This document shows positions 1 to 8,105 of a stretch of DNA of 53,178 bases, one piece after another (the stretch's first letter is position 1; every line of letters starts with the position of its first letter). Below the pieces are notes generated by a model. That model ran no database searches. It had not been told where the DNA came from and saw nothing but the letters and a program-made list of their open reading frames with translations. Made by a program: the position numbers and the translations under genes. Origin of the DNA: Chloroflexota bacterium (GTDB lineage: Bacteria > Chloroflexota > UBA6077 > FW602-bin22 > CADDYW01); contig JAJPIK010000018.1 of NCBI GenBank assembly GCA_021324795.1, positions 1 through 53,178 of the forward strand. Direction: 5' to 3'.

Positions 1-6
1 AGACAT

Positions 7-64
7 CGAGTGATCCTCTGACTGACCGGTTTGAGATACCTCAGTCTAGCAAGAGGATCACTCG
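7..64. repeat. Long stem-loop at the window edge
   Basis: A perfect 13-bp inverted repeat (7-19 with 52-64) is continued inward by 6 further pairs (20-25 with 41-46) after a 5-nt bulge. No T-run follows on the plus strand. It could be the terminator of a gene outside the window or a dispersed repeat. Its function is not decided by the sequence. Confidence 0.6.
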
Positions 65-162
65 CTTCTCTACCCGCTCAAACTGACACAATTCTCCGCA
101 CACTGCCGCCTGGGTGCCTGGAATACGGCACGTTGGACTGCAAAAGCAGGATCCTCCCACCC

Positions 163-187
163 GTCATCCTGAACGGCAGCGAAGGAT
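163..187. repeat. Dispersed GTCATCCTGA-type repeat, copy 1
   Basis: The unit GTCATCCTGA followed by a core ending in AGCGAAGGAT matches a short motif widely scattered between genes in Chloroflexota and other genomes (recalled knowledge). A diverged second copy lies at 52817-52838, so nearly the whole window is bracketed by this repeat. It is non-coding here and lies upstream of the promoter of the binding-protein/sulfatase operon. Confidence 0.6.
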
Positions 188-253
188 CGGTAACGCGATC
201 AGACGTTCTGCCTCAGAGAACGCGGGAGATCCTGCAAGATCAATCCACGCGAT

Positions 254-283
254 TTGACAGATTGTCCAAACAATTTCTAGAAT
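254..283 (+). promoter_or_regulatory. Sigma-70 promoter with internal palindrome, binding protein/sulfatase operon
   Basis: A TTGACA -35 box (254-259), an 18-nt spacer and a TAGAAT -10 box (278-283) lie 90 bp before the start at 374. The spacer holds the palindrome ATTGT-CCAA-ACAAT (261-274), placed where a bound repressor would block RNA polymerase. The remaining intergenic DNA (1-373) holds only the stem-loop and repeat listed separately; the short reading frame across it has no ribosome-binding site. Confidence 0.7.
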
Positions 284-373
284 GTCTGGCGTCCGGGGGC
301 CTTTTCCGTCCTGATCGCTCCAGCGGAGCCACCATTGTGCACGCAGAGTCCTTGTGAAATGGGGGACACGATC

Positions 374-1792
374 ATGACCACAGACAATCAACCCACGCGA
401 CCACGCGTAACCCGACGTCGCTTCGTCGCAGTATCGCTGAGCGGTGCTGGCACCCTCGCGCTCAGCGCCTGCTCGGGCGGTGGTTCGACCAGATCGAGCT
501 CGGCTCCGACCGTCGCTCCCACCGTCGCGACGGTGGCCAGTGCGCCACCAAGCACGGCGTCACCCAAGCCGACGGTAGCTTCGACTCCGAAAGCCGCCAA
601 CGCTGCTTCGGCCCCGGCCACGGAATTGAAATGGATCAATCCGTCGGGTGACCCGACAGACATCAAAATCATTCAGGATTTCTTCAAACGCTTCCAGCAA
701 CTCAATCCGTCGATCACCGTCCAGTACGAAAACGTTCCGAAAGATTTCGACACCAAGCTGCAAACCGAGATCGCCGGCGGCGTTCCTCCGGACGTGACCT
801 ACGTTCAGATTCTGACTTTCCCGGGGTACGCGGCGCGCAACATCTTCTCGCCGCTCGATCCCTTCATCAGCCGTGATAAATTCGATCTCGAGCAGATCTT
901 CCCGAACCTCGTCCACGCGTTTACCCACAAAGGGTCAATCTTTGCCCTCCCCAAAGATAATGGCAGCAGCGTCCTGGCCTACAATAAGGATCTCTTCAAG
1001 AAATACGGCGTCGCCGAGCCGACCGAGGATTGGACCTGGGATGACTTCCTGAAGACGGCTGCCACGCTCACCAGCGGTAGCGGTCCGAACCGACAGTTTG
1101 GCTTCCAGCTCAACATCGACATCTCGCACTGGTCGCCCTGGGTTTTTCAAAACAGGGGCCAAGTCTTCAACGAGAATGCGACCGAATGTCTACTCGGTCA
1201 GCCAGCGGCACAGGAGGCGCTGCAATTCCTCGCCGACACCGCGGTCAAGTATCACTACTCGCCAACCCCTAACGAGTCGAAAGACGAAGGCTATATGCCG
1301 CTCTTCTTCAATGGCAAAGTCGCGATGCAGCAAGTCTGGCCTGGACAGTTCCCGGCCATTAGCACCTCGGTCAAATTCGCGTGGGACGTCGCGATGCTGC
1401 CGACGGGTAAGCAGAAGGGGAATTTCGTCAACGGAGCGGGCAACGCACTGCTTAAGACGACGAAATTTCCCGAGCAGTGCTGGACGTTGATCAAGTTCTT
1501 CGAGAGCAAAGAGGGCCAGGATTTCTTCCTCCAGGCGCACAAAGGGGTTCCCTCGTTGAAAGAAGTGGGGAAGGAATACGTCCAGTTACCGCCTCCGCCG
1601 GCCCATCGCCAGGTACTGATCGACGACTTGTCCTTCGGGACGGGCATGATCGGCCCCTCCGCTTACCAGCAGATTGGCGACATCTTCACCAAGGAGCTCG
1701 ACGACCTTTGGAACGGCAAGGCCGATGCGAAGGCGGTGACGGCCAAGATCATGAGCGAGGTCACCCCACTCATGGGCCAGAAGGCCCAATGA
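374..1792 (+). CDS. ABC sugar-binding lipoprotein (extracellular solute-binding family 1)
   Basis: This 472-residue protein should capture a sugar or oligosaccharide outside the cell for an ABC importer. The N-terminus has a twin-arginine-like RRRF motif, a hydrophobic stretch and a lipobox (LSAC), then a Ser/Thr/Ala/Pro linker of about 60 residues, then the two-lobed binding domain rich in Trp, Tyr and Asp. The start at 374 follows GGGGGA at good spacing; the upstream in-frame codons lack a site. The stop overlaps the sulfatase start (ATGA), so the two are co-translated. No permease or ATPase is adjacent, so the membrane partners must lie elsewhere. The ligand is unknown; the sulfatase link suggests a sulfated glycan. 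Confidence 0.88.
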   Translation: MTTDNQPTRPRVTRRRFVAVSLSGAGTLALSACSGGGSTRSSSAPTVAPTVATVASAPPSTASPKPTVASTPKAANAASAPATELKWINPSGDPTDIKIIQDFFKRFQQLNPSITVQYENVPKDFDTKLQTEIAGGVPPDVTYVQILTFPGYAARNIFSPLDPFISRDKFDLEQIFPNLVHAFTHKGSIFALPKDNGSSVLAYNKDLFKKYGVAEPTEDWTWDDFLKTAATLTSGSGPNRQFGFQLNIDISHWSPWVFQNRGQVFNENATECLLGQPAAQEALQFLADTAVKYHYSPTPNESKDEGYMPLFFNGKVAMQQVWPGQFPAISTSVKFAWDVAMLPTGKQKGNFVNGAGNALLKTTKFPEQCWTLIKFFESKEGQDFFLQAHKGVPSLKEVGKEYVQLPPPPAHRQVLIDDLSFGTGMIGPSAYQQIGDIFTKELDDLWNGKADAKAVTAKIMSEVTPLMGQKAQ

Positions 1793-3033
1793 ACGTTCTC
1801 TTCATTTTTAGCGATCAAGAAACCGCGGCGATCACCCGACCAATCGCCCACACCCCCTACCGTACCGCCCTGGAACGTCGCGGCGTGACTTTCGCCAATG
1901 CCTACTGTACGTCGCCGCAGTGCACGCCGTCGCGCGGTAGCTTGCTCACCGGTCTCTTCCCCCACCAGACCGGCGTCGAGACCAATCTCGACGCCATCTA
2001 TGCCCGGGAGCTGTCGCCAGAAACGCCAACCCTCGGCAGCCGATTGCAGGCGGCCGGTTTTCTCACCGGTTACTTTGGCAAGTGGCATCTCTCGGCCGCT
2101 GGCCCATCGGCCTATGGCTTCGAGAACGTCGGCACGGTTCATCAGCATGGGCACGACGACGGGGCGGTCGCAGAGGAAGCGGCGCATTGGATCATGGCTC
2201 GGGGTGCCGAGCCGTGGTGCGCAGTCGTCTCGTTCATCAATCCCCACGACATCTACCGGCTGAGCCGCGATCCCAGCTACCCAATTCGCGACGACGCCGA
2301 CTTACCGGCGAACTTGCTTGACGACCTCGATCACAAGCCGAGTCCGCAGCGTCAATTTCTGACGGACGACCAGGGCCAGCCTTTCGTCGGAGCGCCCCGG
2401 GAAACCTGGCTACGTTACCGAAGCGCCTACGCCGACCTCCTCGAGCAGGTCGACGCTTGCCTCGGCCAGGTACTCCGGGCCTTGGATGAAAGCAGACAGG
2501 TCGAGCGCACCGTCGTCGTCTATACCTCGGACCACGGCGACCTCGTCGGCGCGCACGGACTACCCTACAAGGGCCCCTGCCTTTACGATGAGCTGGTCCA
2601 CGTGCCGCTAGTGATCGCCTGGCCCGGCTTGTCGCCCGGCCGGTGTACCGAGCCGATCAGCCAGATCGACCTCTTGCCCACCCTGCTCGACGCCACCGGA
2701 CTTGCTCCGGCCCCAGAGCTACCCGGTCGCTCGCTCCGTCCGCTCTTGGCCGGAGAATCAGCCCACCCGACCCATCCTATCATCTTCGAGTACCTCTCGA
2801 AGCAGCGCTGGGCGAATCCCCTGCGCGGCATCCGCCAGGGCACCTGGCAATACAATCACTACCTCTGGGGCGGCGAAGAGCTCTACGACCTCGCCCGTGA
2901 TCCCGGGGAAGTACTCAATCGCGCCACCGACCCCCTCGTCAGCGATCAGCTTACTCGCCTTCGGAGCAAGCTGGAAGCCTGGCGCATCGCGACCGGCGAC
3001 GCGGGGCGGTGGGCGCGAACGAGTAACGAGTGA
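1789..3033 (+). CDS. Formylglycine-type sulfatase
   Basis: The 414-residue protein belongs to the alkaline-phosphatase/sulfatase superfamily and should hydrolyse a sulfate (or possibly phosphonate) ester. The active-site signature CTPSRGSLLTG starts at Cys45, the residue that is converted to formylglycine in this family. Asp9 in the N-terminal FIFSDQ strand and the later SDHGD-x3-GAHG motif provide metal ligands. The N-terminal pair is Asp-Gln rather than the usual Asp-Asp. No signal peptide is visible, so it is probably cytoplasmic. It begins inside the binding-protein stop codon (ATGA), which supports a joint role in importing and desulfating a substrate. The reading frame runs much further upstream, but that part is the shadow of the binding-protein gene. 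Confidence 0.9.
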   Translation: MNVLFIFSDQETAAITRPIAHTPYRTALERRGVTFANAYCTSPQCTPSRGSLLTGLFPHQTGVETNLDAIYARELSPETPTLGSRLQAAGFLTGYFGKWHLSAAGPSAYGFENVGTVHQHGHDDGAVAEEAAHWIMARGAEPWCAVVSFINPHDIYRLSRDPSYPIRDDADLPANLLDDLDHKPSPQRQFLTDDQGQPFVGAPRETWLRYRSAYADLLEQVDACLGQVLRALDESRQVERTVVVYTSDHGDLVGAHGLPYKGPCLYDELVHVPLVIAWPGLSPGRCTEPISQIDLLPTLLDATGLAPAPELPGRSLRPLLAGESAHPTHPIIFEYLSKQRWANPLRGIRQGTWQYNHYLWGGEELYDLARDPGEVLNRATDPLVSDQLTRLRSKLEAWRIATGDAGRWARTSNE

Positions 3034-3063
3034 TGAGTAGGGGAGGGGGCCACTCGTTACTCG
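3020..3063. terminator. Bidirectional stem-loop between convergent genes
   Basis: A 13-bp perfect inverted repeat (3020-3032 with 3051-3063, loop 18 nt) overlaps the sulfatase stop and ends just before the 3' end of the converging amidohydrolase gene. Placement between two converging genes suggests a shared terminator, although T-runs are weak. The CGAGTAACGAGTG arms also resemble a dispersed CACTCGTTACTCG repeat family known from related genomes. Confidence 0.55.
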
Positions 3064-3073
3064 CCACTCTTTG

Positions 3074-4201
3074 TCAGAGATTGAACGTCTCGCGCGCGTT
3101 ATCCGCCATGATCCGCTGGCGCAACGGCGCGGGCAAGGTGGTAAACGACTGGGCCGGATCATCCCAATCCCAGTGCGGGTAATCACTCGAATAGAGGAGC
3201 GTTCGCTCGCCATCCATCCATTCGATCAGCTTTTCCAGCGCCTCTGGCCGATCTGGATCCTCGATCGGTTGACTACCAAAGCGCACGTGCTCGAGGATGT
3301 ACTCGCTGGGGAGACGCTTCACCCAGGGCGTCTGGTAGCGTAGGCCTTTCCAGTCGGCATCCATGCGCCAGCGGAAAGTTGGCACCCAGCCGAAGCCGCC
3401 TTCGAGCATCGCGACTTTCAGCGTTGGGAACTTCTCGAAGACGCCCTCGAAGATAAAGCTGGCGAGGTGCGCCTGATAGAAAGACGGACGCATCTGCCGC
3501 GCTTCGGCATAGTAGCTGGGATAGCCAGCCGCGCTGGGCGGAGGGTTTACCCCACTCCCTTCGCCACCAAAGTGGAGCGCGACGGTCAGATTGTGGCGAA
3601 CGCATGCCTCGTAAATCGGGTGGTAAAAACGATGGCCAAACGGCCGCGGCGCTCCGCATGGCATCATAATGCCGACGATGGCCGGGTTGTCTCCAATCCG
3701 ATCGATCTCCTGCACAGCTCCCCAGGGATCCTGAGTGCAGATCGACATGCAAAAGCGGAGACGACTATCTTTGGCCAGCCAGTTTTCGATGGTGTAATCG
3801 TTGAAGGCGCGGCAGATCGCGGTAGCATAGTCGAGATCGGTCATGCTGCTCGCAATCGCGGCTGAGCCACCAGTGAGGATCGCGATGTCGATCCCGCAGC
3901 CATCAAGAAGCTGTGCCTGGCATTTCTCGAGAATCGTGATCTGTGTCCCGGCATCACCTGGTTCTTTCGGATCATAAGCATCCACCCGGCGCCCCTGGTA
4001 GCCGCCGTTGTTCGCATACAAGCTACCCCCACCACCGTAGCCATAGTCCTGCATGCGCTCTTGATAAACCTTGGGCAAATAGGGAATAAGCAGCTTCTTG
4101 TCGCGAACGCCGTGGTGGACATCGGTATCGATGATCGTCAACCGTATCTTGGAGCTGCCCTTCGCCCTGGCCTGATCACCGGGAACAGTAACGATTGCCA
4201 T
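3074..4201 (-). CDS. Amidohydrolase-2 family metal-dependent hydrolase
   Basis: This 375-residue TIM-barrel protein matches the amidohydrolase-2 family (decarboxylases and hydrolases of aromatic or lactone compounds). Visible marks are the N-terminal DTDVHH strand, which replaces the usual His-x-His and suggests an altered metal site, a mid-protein VALHFGGEG histidine, and the C-terminal SSDYPHWDWDDP motif typical of the family. The start follows GAGGAGGG at good spacing. It is a single-gene unit with its own promoter at 4317-4345 and converges on the sulfatase gene. The substrate cannot be read from the sequence. Confidence 0.85.
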   Translation of the reverse strand: MAIVTVPGDQARAKGSSKIRLTIIDTDVHHGVRDKKLLIPYLPKVYQERMQDYGYGGGGSLYANNGGYQGRRVDAYDPKEPGDAGTQITILEKCQAQLLDGCGIDIAILTGGSAAIASSMTDLDYATAICRAFNDYTIENWLAKDSRLRFCMSICTQDPWGAVQEIDRIGDNPAIVGIMMPCGAPRPFGHRFYHPIYEACVRHNLTVALHFGGEGSGVNPPPSAAGYPSYYAEARQMRPSFYQAHLASFIFEGVFEKFPTLKVAMLEGGFGWVPTFRWRMDADWKGLRYQTPWVKRLPSEYILEHVRFGSQPIEDPDRPEALEKLIEWMDGERTLLYSSDYPHWDWDDPAQSFTTLPAPLRQRIMADNARETFNL

Positions 4202-4316
4202 GGCTACCTACCCTCCTCACCTTTTGATACCCGATCCGGAAGGAAATCAGGAACAGTCATAAAAGATGGGCGCGCGTTCGTTTATCAAATGTGTAAAGCA
4301 TGAACAGATTGGGCCA

Positions 4317-4345
4317 ATTATACACATCGGGCATCGAACGGTCAA
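4317..4345 (-). promoter_or_regulatory. Sigma-70 promoter of the amidohydrolase gene
   Basis: On the minus strand TTGACC (4345-4340), a 17-nt spacer and a perfect TATAAT (4322-4317) form a near-consensus promoter. Transcription would start near 4310, giving a leader of about 110 nt before the start at 4201. The surrounding gap (4202-4516) holds this promoter, an imperfect inverted repeat around 4357-4382 (GCGCAGCT/AGCTGCGC) and the plus-strand promoter listed next, but no convincing gene. Confidence 0.7.
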
Positions 4346-4427
4346 CAAGATAGAGATCGCGCAGCTTGCTTGGGCTAGCTGCGCCGGAGCGAGGTCGCGT
4401 CGCCTCCCTTTAGCACCCAAACAAGCT

Positions 4428-4456
4428 TTGACAGACTTTTTTGATCATGATAGAGT
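4428..4456 (+). promoter_or_regulatory. Sigma-70 promoter of a 58-aa gene
   Basis: A perfect TTGACA (4428-4433), 17-nt spacer and TAGAGT (4451-4456) lie 60 bp upstream of the small gene at 4517. Confidence 0.6.
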
Positions 4457-4516
4457 AGGCCAATCCCAATTCAAAGCGACGCACGTCGTGCGCGCACGCG
4501 TAGGGGACACCCGGAG

Positions 4517-4693
4517 ATGGCGCAAGGGTATTTCGAAAAAGACGAAAAGTCCCGCGATCAAAGAACCTATCGTTTGCGGTGGTTGCCCGAGCCGGTGCTC
4601 AGCGAACGCCAAAAAAATTACGCGCGTTTCGTACGCTACTTGATCACCGTGGGTCGACTAAGCGAGTTCACCGACCAAGCCATTCCTACCTGA
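4517..4693 (+). CDS. Small basic protein, 58 aa, unknown
   Basis: A 58-residue open frame starts with ATG after AGGGG (10-nt spacing) and is preceded by a consensus promoter. The product is hydrophilic, rich in Arg, Glu and Tyr, with no Cys and no membrane segment (MAQGYFEKDEKSRD at the start, a central RQKNYARFVRYL helix). It would fold as a short helical protein. I do not recognise the family. Codon use is similar to the neighbours. It converges on the zinc-ribbon gene at 4752. Confidence 0.5.
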   Translation: MAQGYFEKDEKSRDQRTYRLRWLPEPVLSERQKNYARFVRYLITVGRLSEFTDQAIPT

Positions 4694-4751
4694 GTCCCGA
4701 CCCGGACATGTGCCATTGCACAAAACGCCAATCTTTGACGAGGTGGTCTGG

Positions 4752-4934
4752 TTATTGCTTGACCTTGGAGTGGCGGCTAACCCATTTATTCGAGGAGCTG
4801 GCGCTGAGGGGAATGTCCTTCTCGGCTTGGCACTTGATGCAACGGTGGTGATAGTGGCAGACCCCGTCAATTCGTACCGAGGTAACTTCCCAGTAATGGG
4901 GGGGGCAGTGGGGGGCCTGAACAATCGGCGGCAT
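4752..4934 (-). CDS. Small zinc-ribbon-like protein, 60 aa
   Basis: The 60-residue product carries CPPHYWEV, then GVCHYHHRC and IKCQAEKDIP, so four Cys and several His could bind zinc. It resembles the small ribbon proteins of the form CPxHxW-GVCxxCGAE that are common in Chloroflexota (recollection, not a search). The start at 4934 is set by AAGGAG six bases upstream; a longer frame to 4982 has no such site. It has its own strong promoter about 120 bp upstream. A role in nucleic-acid or protein binding is only a guess. Confidence 0.65.
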   Translation of the reverse strand: MPPIVQAPHCPPHYWEVTSVRIDGVCHYHHRCIKCQAEKDIPLSASSSNKWVSRHSKVKQ

Positions 4935-5056
4935 TCCGTTCTCCTTCCAGCCTTGCTGGGCATCGTGCCAGGTGGCACGCAATCAAGACGTTACGAACTG
5001 CTCGATCTTCCCGCGCTCTGTATGGACGTTCATGGGGCATTCACATCCACGCAGAG

Positions 5057-5085
5057 ATTTTAACACTAAATTCACGTGGTGTCAA
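5057..5085 (-). promoter_or_regulatory. Consensus promoter and structured leader of the zinc-ribbon gene
   Basis: On the minus strand TTGACA (5085-5080), a 17-nt spacer and TAAAAT (5062-5057) form a near-perfect promoter. The resulting leader of about 115 nt contains two small hairpins before the start codon: GTGCCA/TGGCAC (4965-4978) and CCAGC/GCTGG (4947-4959), the second adjacent to the ribosome-binding site. Confidence 0.65.
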
Positions 5086-5115
5086 CCTCTTTTTGTGCAA
5101 CTTGCGCAGCATTCA

Positions 5116-6144
5116 ATGAACACGTTGAGCCAAACTGCTGATTTTGACTACATTTTGCCTAACGATTTGATCGCTCAAGCTCCTCTTCCCAACCGCGACC
5201 AGTGTCGTCTCTTAACTCTGAATCGAGCGAGCGGAGCGATTGCGCACCACCGCTTTGACGAGCTACCGGATCTTCTCCGAGCGGACGATTTGCTTGTTCT
5301 CAACGACTCGCGGGTTCTCCCTGCTCGCTTGCTCGGTCACAAGTCAACTGGCGGGCGCGTCGAGATCCTCTTGCTTCGTCCCCATGACGCTGATAGTTGG
5401 TCGGCACTGACTCACCCGGGACTACGAGTTGGTCAGGTCGTTCGCTTCCGCGACAGCCTCCAGGCCATGGTCGAAGCAATCGGGAGCGACGGCGAGCGCA
5501 TTCTCCGCTTTGACCGAGCGGGTTACGCTCTGGACCAGGCAATTCACCAGATTGGCCAATTGCCCATTCCTCCCTATGTCAAAGCGCCCCTGCAAGATCC
5601 CGAAGATTATCAGACCGTCTATGCCGCCGAAGAAGGATCGGTTGCCGCGCCAACCGCCGGTCTCCATTTCAGTCACGAGTTACTGGAGCGGCTTCGTGAG
5701 CGCGGAATTGAGCAAGCGCGCTTGACTTTACACGTGGGAGTAGGAACGTTCCGTCCGGTCAAAGTGACGAACGTCGCCGAGCATCGGATGCACGCCGAGT
5801 GGTTTCGCATCCCAGAGGACACCGCGGAACAGATCAACCAAGCCAAGCAAGACGGACGACGAGTCGTCGCCGTGGGGACGACCGTGGTCAGAACCTTGGA
5901 AAGCGTCGCTGATACACAGGGGCGCGTTCACCCGACCAGCGGTGAGACCGATCTGTTCATCGTGCCCGGTTACCAATTCCGTTGCGTTAATGCCCTGATC
6001 ACCAACTTTCACCTACCCCGCTCGACCCTGTTGATGCTCGTGAGCGCCTTCGCTGGTCGCGAGCAGGTGCTCGCCGCCTATGCCGAGGCAGTTCGTGAAC
6101 GCTACCGCTTCTATAGCTTCGGTGATGCTATGCTGCTTGATTAA
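5116..6144 (+). CDS. queA: S-adenosylmethionine:tRNA ribosyltransferase-isomerase
   Basis: QueA transfers and isomerises the ribose of S-adenosylmethionine onto 7-aminomethyl-7-deazaguanine in tRNA, giving epoxyqueuosine. The 342-residue length is normal. Typical motifs are visible: the N-terminal FDYILPNDLIAQAP, NDSRVLPARL, PPYVKAPL, EGSVAAPTAGLHF, HVGVGTFRPV, and NFHLPRSTLLMLVSAF near the end. The start at 5116 gives the family N-terminus; the frame upstream to 4972 runs through the leader of the opposite-strand zinc-ribbon gene. It stands alone and converges on menG with about 28 bp between stops. Confidence 0.96.
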   Translation: MNTLSQTADFDYILPNDLIAQAPLPNRDQCRLLTLNRASGAIAHHRFDELPDLLRADDLLVLNDSRVLPARLLGHKSTGGRVEILLLRPHDADSWSALTHPGLRVGQVVRFRDSLQAMVEAIGSDGERILRFDRAGYALDQAIHQIGQLPIPPYVKAPLQDPEDYQTVYAAEEGSVAAPTAGLHFSHELLERLRERGIEQARLTLHVGVGTFRPVKVTNVAEHRMHAEWFRIPEDTAEQINQAKQDGRRVVAVGTTVVRTLESVADTQGRVHPTSGETDLFIVPGYQFRCVNALITNFHLPRSTLLMLVSAFAGREQVLAAYAEAVRERYRFYSFGDAMLLD

Positions 6145-6172
6145 CGTCGAGCAATTTGCACCGACCGAGGGC

Positions 6173-6979
6173 TCATCGTTCGCCGGATAACGGGTGGAGA
6201 AGCTGCCCGGAAGGTCTAGGCCGATGCCGCTGCTCGAGTTTCTCTTCGCGTTTCCCGATGTGGAGCGCGACTGTCCCAAGACCGAGCCGCCGGTAGCGGA
6301 CGTCGACGAACCCGGCTTGGGCGATCATTGCCGCCAAGTGGGACGCCTCGGGCAGTGGGCCGAGCGACCGTGGCAAATACTGGTATGCCCCCGCCTCACC
6401 AGTGAATACCGCACCAAGCAGTGGCACAACCCGATTGAAGTAAAGGCTGAAAAAAGGCGCCAAACTAGACGGCGGGTGAGTAATTTCAAGGCAGACGAGA
6501 CGGCCCCCCGGGCGTAAGACTCGAGACATCTCTGCGAAGGCTTCGGATAAGCTCGCCACGTTGCGCAACAAAAAGCCGTTGACGACACAGTCGAATGTCG
6601 CGTCGGGAAATGGCAAAGACAAAGCGTCACCGACGACGAAAGCGAGAGCCCCATCTGCTATCCGACGCTGCACTTTCGCCCGCGCCGCCCGTAGCATCTC
6701 TTCGCAAAAGTCAGCGCCGATTACTTGTCGCGCCCCGGCCTGCGCGAGCTCAATTGCCAGATCGCCAGTGCCAGTGCCCACGTCGAGCGCGAGCGCTCCG
6801 CGTGGCATCGCAGCCCGAACCGCCGCGCGACGCCACGCGCGATCCAGGCCCATCGTCATAATCTTGTTCATCAGATCGTAACGCGGCACGATCCGCGTGA
6901 ACATGGCCCGGACTCGCTCGGCCTTCGAGCGACCTGGCACCCCTAATGGCACGACCTCGGTTGGCACCGCCCCCTCCAC
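6173..6979 (-). CDS. menG: Demethylmenaquinone methyltransferase
   Basis: MenG/UbiE performs the last C-methylation of menaquinone (or ubiquinone) using S-adenosylmethionine. Seen: FTRIVPRYDLMNKIMTMGLD, the SAM-binding LDVGTGTGDLA, VVGDALSLPFPDATFD, and SRVLRPGGRLVCLEITHP. The 268-residue frame begins with GTG; another GTG a few codons inside is equally possible, so the start is uncertain by about 10 residues. The C-terminus carries about 30 basic residues beyond the usual end. Given the likely phylum, menaquinone is the expected product. Confidence 0.92.
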   Translation of the reverse strand: MEGAVPTEVVPLGVPGRSKAERVRAMFTRIVPRYDLMNKIMTMGLDRAWRRAAVRAAMPRGALALDVGTGTGDLAIELAQAGARQVIGADFCEEMLRAARAKVQRRIADGALAFVVGDALSLPFPDATFDCVVNGFLLRNVASLSEAFAEMSRVLRPGGRLVCLEITHPPSSLAPFFSLYFNRVVPLLGAVFTGEAGAYQYLPRSLGPLPEASHLAAMIAQAGFVDVRYRRLGLGTVALHIGKREEKLEQRHRPRPSGQLLHPLSGER

Positions 6980-7153
6980 TTCCGGCCTGGAGAACTTACC
7001 CGAATTATTCGTGAGCTTCCTTCGCCGCGTAATCCTGTAGCACAGGGCCTTGCCTCGCGCTACAGATCCTCCTCGCTGGCCCCCACGAGTAATCCCAGCT
7101 AAAGACCTCGATGCGCTAATCCTAAGCGGTGGGCAGCTCCAACGTCAACGAAA

Positions 7154-7642
7154 TCACGGTTTGAAGACGGTTATCGTCGGTCCCGGTCCGAGATCGGAGA
7201 CATCGGCTGACGTCCGCAAAGGGATCTCGGGTTGATTGAGCGTCTGCGAGCCTGGCAAGCGCTTTAGCAGCGATTCAGCCGACGGCACGCGGGGTAAGCA
7301 AATCGTCAGCACACCATTTTCGTAGGTGACGGTCGCTTGATCCGGACGGATCGCGTAGGGCAGACGAATCCGCCGGTACCAGTTGCCAAGGTATACTTCG
7401 TGGGTGACACGCTGCGTCGGCGTGCTCTCAACCGGTCGATTCGTCGTGATCGTCAGCGCGTGTGCCATCACCCGAACGTCAATCTGATCTGGCATGAATC
7501 CCGGCAAATGGGCTCGCACGACGATCTGGCTCGGCTCGATTTCGACGTTCACCGGAAGCTGGCGCGCGCAAACTTCCTCGCCCTCCGCCTGGGCTGGCTT
7601 CAGCCACGATCCGTACGTCACGCGGGTTCGGCGTAACGGCAT
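7154..7642 (-). CDS. Small heat-shock protein, Hsp20/alpha-crystallin family
   Basis: A 162-residue chaperone that should hold unfolding proteins in an ATP-independent way. The alpha-crystallin domain spans about residues 27-125, with VVRAHLPGF, the IxIxxx strand ALTITTNRP, and the signature YENGVLTICLP. A tail of about 40 residues contains PEIPL, a possible IXI-like assembly motif. GGGAGG lies seven bases before the start. A TCAGGGG/CCCCTGA stem-loop (7674-7705) sits in the leader region. Confidence 0.93.
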   Translation of the reverse strand: MPLRRTRVTYGSWLKPAQAEGEEVCARQLPVNVEIEPSQIVVRAHLPGFMPDQIDVRVMAHALTITTNRPVESTPTQRVTHEVYLGNWYRRIRLPYAIRPDQATVTYENGVLTICLPRVPSAESLLKRLPGSQTLNQPEIPLRTSADVSDLGPGPTITVFKP

Positions 7643-7673
7643 CGTTCACCTCCCGATCCAAGTTTGTGCATGA

Positions 7674-7705
7674 TCAGGGGACCATCTCGGTTCTGATCCC
7701 CCTGA
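7674..7705. promoter_or_regulatory. Stem-loop between two minus-strand genes, upstream of Hsp20
   Basis: A 7-bp stem (TCAGGGG, 7674-7680, with CCCCTGA, 7699-7705) lies between the stop of the 100-aa gene and the Hsp20 start. It lacks a T-run, so it may be either a 3'-end stabiliser of the upstream transcript or part of the Hsp20 leader. Confidence 0.35.
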
Positions 7706-7712
7706 CAGGGCA

Positions 7713-8015
7713 CTAATGTCCGTCCGTCCCGGTTCCTCCCGAAGTCCGGGCTTGTCGACCGGTCTCATCAGTGCGCGGGTAGGCATGTGGCACCGCCCCG
7801 GCTTCGCCTAGCTCGGCACCGGGGGTGCCCGCGGGGGCGAAATAATTCCAGAACTCGTTAAAGCTGTAAAACTTCAGACCACTTGGGACATTCTGAAAAT
7901 AGCTCTGGGGGATATTGGGGAAGCGGGTCATGAGCTCCTCTTTCGAGTAGCCTTGGGTCCAGTTCAGATTCTGTAGCTCGCTGCGCCAGTTCTCCATCTG
8001 GCTCTGCTGGGCCAT
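7713..8015 (-). CDS. Hydrophilic 100-aa protein of unknown function
   Basis: The product starts MAQQSQMENWRSEL and has a compact aromatic-rich core (NLNWTQGYSKEEL, FYSFNEFWNYF) followed by a Gly/Thr/Asp-rich disordered tail. The start at 8015 is set by GGAGG five bases upstream; the longer frame to 8069 lacks a site. I do not recognise the family. It sits directly upstream of Hsp20 on the same strand with a 70-bp gap, so a stress role is possible but unproven. Confidence 0.7.
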   Translation of the reverse strand: MAQQSQMENWRSELQNLNWTQGYSKEELMTRFPNIPQSYFQNVPSGLKFYSFNEFWNYFAPAGTPGAELGEAGAVPHAYPRTDETGRQARTSGGTGTDGH

Positions 8016-8105
8016 TGTCGCCTCCGACCGATGGTGTATCGCCGCCTCGCGATGTGGGTGGCAAACCAAAGGCCGGCTAGTGCACGGGGCGTGCCAAATA
8101 GCAGT

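Noticed and set aside
31..357. 108-aa frame in the upstream region
   Set aside because: It runs through the stem-loop, repeat and promoter and lacks a ribosome-binding site.
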